Shown piece after piece: positions 26,272 to 37,252 of a stretch of 64,000 bases of DNA. The notes under the pieces were generated by a model that saw only the letters and a program-made list of their open reading frames with translations, had not been told where the DNA came from and did not search any database. The stretch comes from Perilla frutescens (lineage: Eukaryota; Streptophyta; Magnoliopsida; Lamiales; Lamiaceae): positions 11,123,501-11,187,500 of the forward strand of contig BRKX01000004.1 of the NCBI GenBank assembly GCA_026008535.1, read 5' to 3'. The position numbers and the translations under genes were made by a program. The stretch's first letter is position 1, and every line of letters begins with the position of its first letter.

Positions 26272-28040
26272 GAAAAAAATACTGTAATATTTTCAAATAT
26301 ATAGACGACAATGGACCAAATTAAAGAATTACGCGCACGCATATATATATATATATAATTCATAATTTTTTATTTATATTTGTTTTCTAATGATCCAAGA
26401 GATTGTTTGGTTTTATTTATATATAAAGTAGTGTTGAATATATATAAAATAAATTCGAACATAAAAGGCCGATAACTAAACTTTTAATAAATCACATTAT
26501 TCTATATCTATATGATAAATCATATATTTTTAAATAAGCAACAAATTAAATGAAATCATGAAAATATCCAAAAGATAAATTATAATCTTCATTTTTTTTA
26601 ATTTATTTTTCAATTAGTTTTGATATGCTTATTTTATAGTTGGTGGTTTTAATTGATCCATAGTTTTGTGTATTTCTAACTCTTTTTTTTTTAATATTAA
26701 TTATTTTCATGTTGATCTCATTCGATGATTAAATTTAAAGTGGATTGAATAAGTATATTCTAATTTTCTTATCAACATTTTCGTTTCCTTAAATATTTTG
26801 TGTTGAATTTTTTCATTCATTTATACCAAATCGTTTCAAAATCATTTTTTATTTTTTCATATATATGCATTTTTATTTGTTTATAATTTTTTCTTTAAAA
26901 TATTTTACTTTTTTTTTATTATGGATCGTTTAGGATTGTATATTATTATGTGGGTCTCAAGTGGGCATCTATTTTTAACCATTGGATTCAATTGGATGCT
27001 CAGTCTTTCAAAATTTACTCAATTGTGATCACTTATTAGCTTTATTACTAACGAACACAACGTTTGTTACAAACGTCTAGCGTTGATTGTCAGAAAATCA
27101 AATTGAGCTTATATATAAATAGCTAGACATAACGAATCATCAATCAATTTTGAGATTATACATCGAATTAGCATTGGAAATTGTTATACGTATATACACC
27201 ATCATTCTGCAAATTTATCTGCACGTGTTTGTGCTAATCTTTCATACTAGTTATGGCCTTCTCGTCTATGGTACTGAACAATATAGCATGTTGAAACAAA
27301 TAAAACAAAACTACAATTATCTCATATTATATTTCATTATATAATTATAATGATTTACTTGCAATATTAAATGTATTAATTTGTAATTATAAATTTATTA
27401 TTAATTATATGCCTAGAGCAATTAATAAATTATATATTATTTTTTACCTTTTTTATAATTTTATTTTTATTTACTTATTATACTTACTCGTGTTAAGTGT
27501 TTGAAATATTTTATTGAATCTGTGTGTATATATATATATATACATATGACTTATTTTTTAAAATCATATATGCATGTAGTTAAATATATATTTGATTTTT
27601 TTTTTCATATCATGATATCATGTTGATCAATAAATTGTAATTGGGTATATATATATATATATATATATATATCCCATGTTTATCATATCCTGAACGATAA
27701 ATAGGTTACGTAGATAATTAATGGATATGTAAAATTAATAAATATAATTAATTACCAGTATAAGATAAATATAATCTCATGTGAATTAAGGTTGAGTGGT
27801 TTAATTGTGTTCTATTTTTCAATTTTATTTTGTTTAGATTTGATTGCAAAAATATCACTCCCCTATTAAAATTTGGCGGTAATTGCACCCTATATTTTCT
27901 TTTCTTTTTTTGCAAAGGCGGCAACATAATTTTCACCGAGTTGGAACCAAAATTTCATTCTACCGCCTAAACACAAAATTACAAAAATAGTAGTAAAATA
28001 CTAATGAAACCGCTCCTAACCTCATTGCCTACTTGATTCA
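26217..28040. other. AT-rich DNA with microsatellites, no gene seen
   Basis: An (AT)n(GT)n tract lies at 26233-26272 and (AT)n at 27646-27671. No frame is recognisable. The block belongs to the CACTA interior or to further unrecognised insertions. Confidence 0.5.
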
Positions 28041-28856
28041 AAATTTTCAGAAATTGAAGCATTATGAAAAAAGCAATTGGGGAGGAAAAAAAAACAGCAA
28101 CCGAGAAGAAGCAGCGAGTTCCAGTTCAGCTCTTTTCTTTTCTACTCATGGGGAGCGATGGCGGAAGCGGTAGACTTAGAGCGTGGCGGTGGAAGTTGAA
28201 GAGCTTTGCCCGATTGCGGTGGAAGAAGAGATTTATTTTCCACCTTTGGTTTGTATTATGTCTTTTTCAAGATCGTTTCCATTTTTTTTCTGCGCACTCT
28301 GTTTCTTCTTCCTCTGTTGTGTGGCCGCCACTTATTATTTTCATTTTCCCTCTTGTTGATAATCAAATCAAGAATCGACGTACAGAGATATAAAGACATA
28401 AAGAGTGAATTTCTGTTTTTGAATTATGCAAAAATTACCAGTGCTTGCTAATTGAAGGTATATGGGTGATTTGTTGCTTTAAAAAATTAGTTTGATCTGA
28501 TGTTGATGACTTTCTTCTGCAAATCGTGATAGATATGGTTTGATGCTCTCAGATATGTATCATCAGTTGCTTTTTTTTTCTTTCCCTGCCGCAGATTCCA
28601 GCCAGAAGAAGGCATGTCTGCTAGGAATTCTAATCTCAAAGCTTGAGGTGATTGACTTCTCTACTCGAGATGATTTCTATTTTTTTTTCTATTTAGCCCA
28701 AATTTATATATAATCTTATGCTAAAGATTGCCTGTGGCAGAAATTGGACCAGATTGGCAAATAATTTTATAAGAATTTTAGTTTTCTTAGATTTTGTTTT
28801 AAATTCGTGATTCTCATGATTATGCTCAAGTTAGTCTTTGAATTTTTGATGTTTTA
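28041..28856 (+). other. Gene-like GC-richer segment, unrecognised
   Basis: A 109-codon frame (28064-28393) starts with a lysine/glutamate-rich peptide and continues into a hydrophobic stretch. The region is less AT-rich than its surroundings and lies just upstream of the O-fucosyltransferase-like fragment, so it may be the first exon or 5' untranslated part of a captured host gene. I do not recognise the protein. Confidence 0.25.
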
Positions 28857-28960
28857 TTGGTTGCTAAACAACTACGAGCAACACTTGTTATCCCAAATAT
28901 TAGAGGAAGTGAACCTGGCGATAGAAGTTATAATGAGGCTTCTAGCTCTTGCAAACGGCA
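28857..28960 (+). pseudogene. Possible captured O-fucosyltransferase exon fragment
   Basis: The frame reads VAKQLRATLVIPNIRGSEPGD, close to the conserved N-terminal motif of plant GDP-fucose O-fucosyltransferase family proteins (an alanine-lysine-rich helix, then A/N-TLV-P, then a G-x-x-x-GD loop). It opens directly at a codon with no upstream methionine, as an internal exon would. Similarity ends after about 30 residues, where an intron or rearrangement may follow. Less AT-rich pieces at 29255-29325 and 29580-29710 could be further exons. The match is from memory and short. If correct, the CACTA block carries a host gene fragment. Confidence 0.4.
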
Positions 28961-29859
28961 TAAAGACTACATGCCTTTAACCGCTTTAATTTACATTTCT
29001 TCTCACGCTCCCATTTTATCCAGCTTTCTTCTTTGTTGTTCTTGTATGATTGCAATGATTAATGAAGCACATATATGCACATCATTTCATTGGAACTATG
29101 AGGTAATAAGTAAAGTTCCTTTGCATGTTTGGAATATGTCAGAAATATATTTTGATGCTAAATTTGTATCCAATTTATGCATACAAACATACCGAGATGA
29201 TCGCTAATTCCAAGAACTTGGTGTTACAAAATATTTCATTCTCTTTTAACTATTTTAGGAGTACATAATAGTCATGGAGAACAAAGACAAGTATCTGAAC
29301 TCAGACATTACAAAATTTGAGAAGGTAGATCTCATCGTTAACTCCCAGTTGCTACATTTACATGTATTGACTTTCTCTGTCTTTAATTTTTCCTATTCAA
29401 TTTGTGAATCTTAACCAATATATGGTTTAGTATATTATTTTTCCATGAATGTGCAATTTATTTGTAGTGTTTGTAACTTTATTACTTTTCTCTTAGAATT
29501 CATGGATATTGTTCTTGGTTAATTCTATTTGAATAGTTTTTATTTGAGTTTTCTTTTATGAATCTTGATACAGATTGCTTTCATAGAGTTATGAGGAGCT
29601 GTTTTACAAACATGACGAAAGAAATTTAAAGGAGTTCAACCTTTATGAAGAAATGGAAGCTTTTAGCAAGCAAATGGATACCATGGGTCGATTCACAAGA
29701 AAAAATGTATTTTTTATTAAGTAGATTTAGAATATGTTAGAACGATATACATGAATAATATAGCATGGTTATATCAATATAGCATGGTTATATCTTAATA
29801 TATTGTATAATTATACTCACTTGGTTTTCATTACTTGTTAAAATATGTATATCCACACA
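28961..29859. other. Possible intron/exon remnants of captured gene
   Basis: Two short open segments (about 29270-29325 and 29588-29720) are separated by T-rich, intron-like DNA. The second is rich in charged residues. Neither is recognised. Confidence 0.3.
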
Positions 29860-30296
29860 TAATGCATGTTTTAATTACCCACACTTACGTTCGTTAATTT
29901 CTACAAATATTAATTCATTTTAATATTATTTAATTATAAAAAAATGCCCACACATAATTTATATTTATACCCACACATAAAAATTGTCAAATGTCAATAT
30001 ACGTCATGCGCCACGTTGGATGACATGGCAGCCATGTCATCATCCACGCTATCATTGCACCAGTGGCAAACATGTTTAGCCACATATAATTTATACTTTT
30101 AGTGACATACATGTGTGTAGCTAATACTTATTGATTTATCCACACATATATATGTGTGGATTAAAGTTTTTTTCTACAGAATTATAGCGACACATGCTAA
30201 CATTTATATTATGTGTTGGTAAACAGTTTTACTCACACATGAGCATATTTTTCGCCACGTTTATATGCGTGGTTAAAAGTTCAAATTTTTATAGTG
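29860..30296. repeat. CACTA right subterminal repeats and terminus
   Basis: CCCACACAT, CCACATAT and ATGTGTGG motifs recur in both orientations about every 30-60 bp up to the TAGTG end at 30296, mirroring the left end. Confidence 0.65.
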
Positions 30297-31700
30297 CCCA
30301 TGATCGTGTGATTAATTAACACCATAAAACCAATTCAATTGGTAATTGATTTCCTCCATTAATCACTATTTAATCTCATTAAAATCTCTTTAACCTTTTT
30401 GATTCTTAATCCACATAATTCTACAAAAGAAATAGAACTAACATTTTACACTATATATAAATTAATCTAATTAACTTTATATATCTATTAAATTAATCCA
30501 ATTAATTTAATCCATATTTTGAATTAGACTTTTAATCCAATTAAACATTTTAATTCATTATTTGATTTAACTAATTAAATCAAAAATAGTCTCAATTAAT
30601 TAATATTATTAATTAATTGGATTCAACAATTGAATCAATTCAACCGATACAATTTCAATATATTTGTGTAACCCTCTTAGGTTCACATCTATCACTAGTA
30701 GTAGGCTCGTAACATTTACAAATTAATGAATAAAATATTATTCTATTAATTTATCTAATAAATTAATATACTCGAAATTAACTCTTTAATCTCGAGAACC
30801 TACAAATCATGGGAACATCTAGCAAGTAGCATGATCACCTAGTACTAGGTGAAATAACGAGTAAACCTATTTAATTACAAATCGTTATACACGTACGATC
30901 CTTCTATTATCTAATCTTCCGATTGGATCTTGAGTTATGGAATAATACGAACAACTCAATCAATCCAATAGTAAATTTTCATTTCCATTCAATCAATTCA
31001 TTAATGAGTCAATATTTATCACGCCTTGGCCAAGGTCTTCTGAATCATGAATCATGAAAATTAATTAGAAGATTCTCTCGACAATCGAGTAATAGATCCT
31101 TTATTGACCACTCCATTAATCTCCATATTAATTAATATAACATCCAACATAACCTCATTACGATTGTCATGCAATCAGAGACTATATCAAAATGAGATAT
31201 AATTACAAAATTACTATGGTGTCTCAAGTCAAAGGACTAACCGTGTACTATTGTAATTTAGAAATTCATATATTCGATAAATTCCATTTAAGAATTTCTA
31301 ATGGGTTTGTTCAGTGAACTTATTCTCCAACAAGCACCCACGTATATACATTTACATCATCACACTAATGCCAATGGAACTTAACATTCTCATCTTATAA
31401 GTGTGTATTATACGTGCAAGTGAAACTGTTCAATATCCCATCTTGACCAGTCAAACAACTTGGAACTAATTTAAGATCTAAGTACAAGAAACATATTCCA
31501 TAATCATCATCACATGCATGATCATGTCTCATGACTTATTAAGATCTAGGTATTTTATCACATGCTTATATAATCAACACATAAGATAAATAAAATGCCT
31601 TGATATAATATAATCCATTAAGAATTTATTTACAATAAATATTAAAAAGAGTGTAAATGACCAATCTAATTGGTGCGACGGGTGCTACTCTTTCAGTTCC

Positions 31701-32558
31701 AATAACCCGGAGTCATCTGCAAATTGAAATCGGGACATCAAATGTTTTAAGTGTCAAGGTAGAGGACATATAGCCAACTAATGTCCGAATCGGAGGGTGA
31801 TGATTTTGAAGGACATCGGAGAGATCGTGATGGAAGATGAAGCATCGGATAATGAGATACCTGCTTTATCAGGAGGGTCGAGTGATGAGGAGTATGCAGC
31901 GCCGGCAGCACTTACTTTGGTGACAAGAAAATCTTTGAGCTTGCATACCAAGAGTGTAGAGGAGGAGCAGCGAGAGAACATATTCCATACCCGATGCTAT
32001 ATTCTAGATAAGGTATGTAGTATGATCATCGATGGAGGGAGCTGCACCAACATAGCAAGTGTGGTTATGGTGACCAAACTGGGACTTCCGGTTTTAAAGC
32101 ATCTGAAGCCATATAAGTTGCAGTGGTTGAATGACAGTGGAGAGACGAAGGTGAACAAGCAAGTTCGAGTTTCCTTCCGAATTGGAAAGTGTGAGAATGA
32201 GGTATTATGCGACGTCGTGCCAATGAAAGCTGGGCACATTCTGTTAGGACGTCCGTGATAATATGATCGGTGAGTGAAGCACAATGGCTTCACCAATAAG
32301 TACTCATTTGTACTTAATCAGAAGACGGTGACACTAGCACCTCTTACACCATCCCAAGTGTATGAGGATCAAGTGAAACTGCAGACGGAGACCGATCTGA
32401 TGAAGACTGAAGGAAAAGGAGGAAATAGTGGCAAGAAGTCTGTCCACCATTCCTGTTTTGCGATAGCTAGTGACCTGAAATGGGCCGTGCAAAATGAGCA
32501 GCCAATGTATCTGTTGATACGCAAATATGTGCTTTTGAATACTAACTAACTTAACCAA
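31701..32558 (+). pseudogene. CRM-like gag end and protease
   Basis: Gag resumes after the nested block. The CCHC knuckle CFKCQGRGHIAN-x-C lies at 31743-31784, but a TAA (31779-31781) replaces the residue before the last cysteine. The protease follows, with IIDGGSCTNIAS (catalytic Asp codon 32031-32033) and DVVPMKAGHILLGRP. Three stops at 32256-32275 interrupt the linker to RT, again consistent with transition decay of Trp, Gln and Arg codons. Frame is the same as the downstream pol. Confidence 0.88.
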
Positions 32559-35158
32559 TCTTTGCCTAGTTTTGTGATGTCTCTTTTGCAGGAATACGAA
32601 GATGTCTTTCTCGAAGAGATGCCACCGAGTTTACCACCAATTCATGGGATCGAGTACCAAATTAATTTCATTCCAGGTGCCACCTTACCAAATCGACCCT
32701 CTTACCGGTATAACCCCGAGGAGACCAAAGAGCTAGAACGGCAGATTCATGAGCTGTTGGACAAAGGCCAAGTACGGGAGAGTTTAAGTCTTTGTGCGAG
32801 TCCTGTGCTACTCGTGCCCAAAAAGGACACTTCCCTGAGGATGTGTGTCGACTGTCGAGCCGTCAACAACATCACGGTAAAGTATTGACACCACATTCCC
32901 TGATTAGATGATATGCTAGATGAAGTGCATGGTGCTTGTGTATTTTCTAAAATTGACTTGAGGAGTGGGTACCATCAGATTAGGATTAAGGAGGGGGATG
33001 AATGGAAAACGACATTCATAACTAAATTGGGATTGTATGAATGGTTGGTGATACCGTTTGGATTAACTAATGCTCCTAGTACTTTCATGTGTTTAATGAA
33101 TCATGTTTTACGAGCTTTCATAGGTAGATTTGTCGTTGTCTACTTTGATGACATTTTGATTTATAGCAAAAATGAAATGGAGCATGTTGAGCATTTAAGA
33201 TGTGTATTAGATACTTTGAGGAGAGAACGGTTATATGCTAACCTTAAGAAATGCACCTTTTGCACAAATAAGGTTGTGTTTCTTGGTTTTGTTGTTAGCG
33301 CAGATGGTGTACAGATGGATGATGAAAAGGTTCGAGCCATTAGGGAATGGCCGACCCCCACCACTGTTGGAGAAATCCGAAGTTTCCATGGGCTTGCGAG
33401 CTTTTACCGGAGATTTGTGCCACACTTCAGCGACATAGCAGCACCCATAACGGAGGTGATCAAGAAGAATGTCGAGTTCTACTGGGAAAAAGAACAAGAG
33501 AAGGCATTCAACATGCTTAAGGAAAAATTAACACACGCCCCGATACTTTCTCTACCTAACTTTGCTAAAACTTTCGAAGTTGAATGTGATGCTTCTGGTG
33601 TTGGTATTGGTGCAGTGTTGATGCAAGAGGTTCTACTGATTGCATATTTTAGCGAGAAGTTGGGAGGGACGACATTGAACTATCCGACGTATGACAAGGA
33701 GTTGTACGCGCTGGTTCGAGCATTGCAAACATGGCAGCATTACCTGTGGATGAAGGAGTTTGTGATCCACACTGACCATGAGTCCCTGAAGCATTTGAAA
33801 GGACAACACAAGCTAAACAAGAGACATGCTCGTTGGATGGAGTTCATCGAGACGTTTTCCTATGTCATCAAGTACAAGCAAGGAAAAGAGAACGTAGTAG
33901 CTGACGCACTTTCTAGAAGGTACACTTTGCTTGCTACTCTAGATGTTAAGCTACTTGGTTTTGAGAATTTGAAAAGCTTGTATGTGGGAGATGATGACTT
34001 TGGTGAAATTTATAGTGCATGTGAACAATCTGGTAGTGACAAGTTCTATAGGCATGATGGATTTCTGTTTAGGAAAAATAAATTGTATGTGCCTAACTGC
34101 TCTATCCGTGATTTGTTGTTGTTGGAAGCACATGGTAGTGGATTGATGGAGCATTTTGGTGTTGCAAAAACTTTAGCTGTTTTGCATGAACATTTTTATT
34201 GGCCTCATTTGAAACGTGATGTGGAATGTGTCTGTAGTAAGTGCATTACTTGTCGTCAAGCTAAGTCTAAAGTTCAACCACATGGTTTGTACACTCCATT
34301 ATCTATTCCTACATGTCCTTGGATTGACATTTCTATGGATTTCGTGTTAGGTCTGCCTAGGAGTAAACGTGGTAGAGATTCTATATTTGTGGTTGTTGAT
34401 AGGTTCTCAAAGATGGCACATTTTATCCCATGTCACAAGACTAATGATGCATCCCATATTGCTGGTTTATTTTTCAAAGAAGTTGTTAGATTGCATGGCA
34501 TGCCTAGGACTATAGTGTCTGATAGAGATGCAAAGTTTTTAAGCTACTTTTGGAAGACCTTGTGGTGTAAGTTAGGTACTAAACTTCTATTTTCTACTAT
34601 TTGTCACCCGCAAACTGACGGTCAAACCGAGGTAGTTAATAGAACCTTGTCTACAATGTTGCGTGCGTTAATAAAAAAGAACATTAAAACTTAGGAGGAG
34701 TGTTTGCCGCATGTTGAATTTGCATATAATCGATATGTTCATTCTGCATCCCAATTTTCTCCATTTAAAGTGGTTTATGGTTTTAATCCTATTACTCCTT
34801 TAGATTTAATTCCTTTACCTGTGCAAAAGCATACTAACCTTGATGGCGAAAAGAAGACTGATTTTGTTAGACATATTCATGAGAAAGCACGGACAAACAT
34901 TGAAAAGTGCACTAAGCAGTATGCCACGAAGGCCAACAAAGAAAGAAAGAAAGTTGTGTTTGAACCTGGTGATTGGGTTTGGTTGCATATGCGAAAGGAG
35001 AGATTTCCAGCCCAACGGCGTTCCAAGTTACTTCCAAGGGGCGATGGACCATTTCAAGTGGTGGAGCGCATCAGTGGCAATGCCTACAAGCTGGATCTTC
35101 CAGGTGAGTATAATGTCAGTACTTCGTTTAATGTTGCTGACTTTTGAGCCCTTTTGAT
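32559..35158 (+). pseudogene. pol: CRM-like pol: RT, RNase H, integrase
   Basis: RT starts near 32562 with the EYEDVF and GIEYQINFIPG motifs. The conserved LRSGYHQIRI and PFGLTNAPSTF segments and catalytic YFDD (33141-33152) follow. RNase H includes VECDASGVGIGAVL and HTDHESLKHL. Integrase has the HHCC region (about 34180-34260) and the DDE core SMDFVLG, VSDRDAKF and TDGQTEVVNRTL. A C-terminal GDWVWLHMRKERFP and GNAYKLDLPGEY segment is typical of this chromovirus group. Stops lie at 32886-32906 and 34692. Near 35147-35156 two extra T residues in T-runs shift the frame before the tail continues into the LTR. Confidence 0.93.
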
Positions 35159-35380
35159 GTAGGTGACGAGCTGGATTTGAGGACAAATCCTTTTCATTGG
35201 GAGGGGAATGATACGACCCGAGTCGAGGAAGGACTTGACCCAATTAGGGTGCCTGAAGGACCGATGACAAGATCCCGAGCTAAGAGGTTCAAGGAGAGCC
35301 TCAATGGATTCATTCAAGAAGTTTGGAGCCAAGAGTCGTCCAAACAACCCATGGAGGGAGAGGACACCGAGCTCAAGTGA
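35157..35380 (+). pseudogene. Pol C-terminal tail, encoded across the LTR boundary
   Basis: The frame FDVGDELDLRTNPF continues through the purine tract (35198-35208) and into the 3' LTR, giving EGPMTRSRAKRFKE before a TGA at 35378-35380. A pol tail encoded inside the 3' LTR, with a GPxTRxRAK motif, is known from CRM-type chromoviruses, where this end has been linked to centromere targeting. That role is established for the family, not shown for this copy. Confidence 0.7.
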
Positions 35381-36000
35381 AAGACAGTGATCTCGAGCTG
35401 TGGAATGGACTGGCAAGAGTTACAGCGCGAGTCGGGACGTGAGCAGCCGGTCGCGCCAAAGGGCGCGCGTCACAGCGCGAGTGGAGGCGCGAGAGAAGCC
35501 GGGCGCGCCCGAGACACTACGAGCTATGAGACTGGCATGACTCACAGCGCGACCTGAGGCACGAGTGAAGCGCGACTCGGGGCGCGACTGACCTCGTGTC
35601 GTGCCCATCTGGAGCGTGTTCCGGAAAGGCGTATTTTATGCTTTATTTCCCTATTTCTCTTAGGATTTTAATTATGGATTATTTATTTTGGGCCCAACTA
35701 TATAAGGGTTTCTTCTATTGTAATTCGGGACACATTATTCATATACAAATTTATATTAGCGAGTTATTTCTCTCTAGAGAATTCTCTCTTTCTCACACAC
35801 ACACCGTGAGGCTTCACGACTTATCAAACAGACAATCCATAACTGTTTGTGGCGTCACCATCAATCACGAGTTCGTGTCTTCAATTGATCTCGGGTTACG
35901 GATCCAATTGGTTCGTGGTTCAATATCATTGTGAGGCTAGGGTTCGAGATTTCTCCCAAATCCACTGCTGTAATCTGATACTCCTGGGAGGATCGCATCA
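35209..36000 (+). repeat. 3' LTR of CRM-like element (792 bp)
   Basis: It starts TGATACGACCCGAG after the purine tract GGGAGGGGAA and ends GGAGGATCGCATCA. It is shorter than the 5' LTR by 24 bp through indels in the CpG-rich part. Confidence 0.94.
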
Positions 36001-36690
36001 CATATGAATTGAACTTCGTATCTACATAAAACTTGACGAATATGACTGTAACTAACAGCTTCTTAAATGTTAGTCTAAAATTCAAAATTTGACAATGATG
36101 ATTTCAATTATAAATCAATGAAGAATATACATATGAATATTTCGGTATTTGTACCTTTTAAATTTTATATTCCATTATCATAATATTTTAGTAATCCAAT
36201 TATTTATATTTTAGTATGTATTATATATATTTTTGATTAGACATCTGGGGAGGCAAAGGGCACCGCACCCGCTCCCAATCGGAATTGAGTAGTGTTGCAA
36301 TAAGTTGATATGCAAGGGTGGAGACAATGCTGAGTCACTCCCTTCCACATTTTTTTCTCGATGCACAACTATTTAAATTACTCAATATTGCAAAATTTAA
36401 AAATATTTTATTCCGTACATCGCACGGGTGGTATACTAGTTTCAATAAAATTATCGTGTCTATGGTTTGTCCATTTGAATATTTTATATTATCATTATTT
36501 TTTTGACAATATGATCGTATTTTATATTTATTTCTCATGAAATATATGGATGCTAAAACGATTCTACATTTGAAATTTAGCAATAAGGCATGGAATTTTA
36601 AAAAAATCATGAATGCTCTAAAATTATCAGATATATTTTTTCTAAAATATTTTTCTTTTCATTGATCATTAATATAAATGTTTCTGTTCA
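36001..36690. other. Target DNA between the two nests
   Basis: AT-rich, no gene supported. It contains the plus-strand Helitron-type end listed next. Confidence 0.5.
36413..36439 (+). mobile_element. Helitron-type 3' terminus, plus strand
   Basis: Hairpin CCGTAC-ATC-GCACGG (one mismatch in the stem) is followed by GTGGTATA and CTAG (36436-36439) and then T. It is the same family as the ends at 9388 and 13274 but in the opposite orientation. The CRM-like element may have inserted into this Helitron. Confidence 0.45.
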
Positions 36691-37212
36691 TGTAGAGGCC
36701 TCATTTCTGTATAGGCCCAAAGACCAGGCCAATGGTCATTCGAGGTTGAGAGATCAAAGGATCGGTAACAGAGGTTAAGGGGGACGAAGGCCTAGGGAAG
36801 AAACCGAGGCCAAACCTACTTTCAAAATAAGTGACCAGGTCAAAGACCCGTTGAAGACAAGGAAGACTCCATCAAAACCCTAAAAGAGATAAGAGAGATC
36901 CTCCAAAAATTGGGATTAAGCTGAGGATCCCCTATATATATATATCATATGACGAAGAAGAGAGACACACAGACACTCAAACAATACGCTGCAATCACCC
37001 TACGTTTACTTAACTCAACTCTGAAACATCAATCAATTTTATTACTTTGTTTAACTCTTTGATTTTTCCTAATTTCAATTCTGACTTGAGCATCGGAGTC
37101 CGTTTGACCGTCAACCACCTGACGGTCCTTCGGCTTCATGTGTTTTTTATCTTGTAGGTTGCTGGAGCCCGAACTCGAAGTACAATTAACCGTAGAGTTT
37201 TTGACCTCTACA
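36691..37212 (+). repeat. 5' LTR of Tat element (522 bp)
   Basis: It starts TGTAGAGGCCTC and ends GACCTCTACA. A TATATATA box lies near 36938. It contains a CTGACTTGAGCATCGGAGTC segment that is also found in degenerate form at 59377 and 59531. Confidence 0.94.
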
Positions 37213-37215
37213 GTT

Positions 37216-37233
37216 TGGTGCCCATCGTGGGGC
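37216..37233 (+). other. Primer-binding site of Tat element
   Basis: TGGTGCCCATCGTGGGGC begins 3 bp after the LTR. It resembles the TGGCGCC-type PBS of plant gypsy elements. The exact tRNA is not assigned. Confidence 0.65.
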
Positions 37234-37252
37234 TTTGATCGACCACTACAAG

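Larger units (their letters stand above)
8954..30296. mobile_element. CACTA-like DNA transposon, non-autonomous, heavily nested
   Basis: The right end reads TAGTG, and its reverse complement is CACTATAAAAATTTGAAC. The left end reads CATACAAGAAATTGAA, a CACTACAAG-type terminus that seems to have lost one base. The terminal regions align over about 40 bp. Subterminal repeats of ACCACACAT/ATGTGTGG cluster at both ends (8975-9380 and about 29860-30290), as expected for this superfamily. No transposase frame is visible. The expected 3-bp target duplication does not match clearly (TTC versus CCC). Inserted into it are Helitron-type ends, MITEs, a Sirevirus and an hAT element, and it may carry a captured gene fragment. 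Confidence 0.65.
8581..31695 (-). mobile_element. LTR-like insertion in gag, probably a solo LTR, interrupted by CACTA
   Basis: Both flanks read GTTCC (8576-8580 and 31696-31700), and the gag reading resumes exactly after it, so this is one insertion. Its ends are TATTGGGATCG on the left and TACTCTTTCA on the right. On the minus strand it starts TGAAAGAGTAGC and ends CGATCCCAATA, which looks like a copia-type CGATCCCAACA terminus with one decayed base. Its own sequence is 8581-8953 plus 30297-31695, about 1.77 kb. I see no second LTR copy, so a solo LTR is favoured. The orientation is inferred from the terminus and is uncertain. Confidence 0.65.
6009..36000 (+). mobile_element. CRM-like Ty3/gypsy chromovirus, full span with nested insertions
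   Basis: Two LTRs in direct orientation bound the element, and both flanks read CATAT (6004-6008 and 36001-36005), so both original ends survive. Order: 5' LTR, tRNA-Met-type PBS, leader, gag (7537-8580), a 23-kb nested block (8581-31700), rest of gag, protease, RT, RNase H, integrase, purine tract, 3' LTR. Protein motifs and a pol frame that runs into the 3' LTR fit the CRM group of chromoviruses. This lineage call is from memory of the family and needs a phylogeny. The element without its insertions is about 6.9 kb. It is dead because of many stops and frameshifts. LTRs differ at roughly 6% over the first 250 bp by eye. Confidence 0.9.

Noticed and set aside
26091..26363. 90-codon minus-strand frame over the hAT end
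   Set aside because: It is built from the (AT)n(GT)n repeat and the transposon terminus.
31320..31350. TGTTGGAGAATAAG on the minus strand as an LTR start
   Set aside because: No matching end or TSD could be paired, and the insertion ends are better explained by 8581 and 31695.
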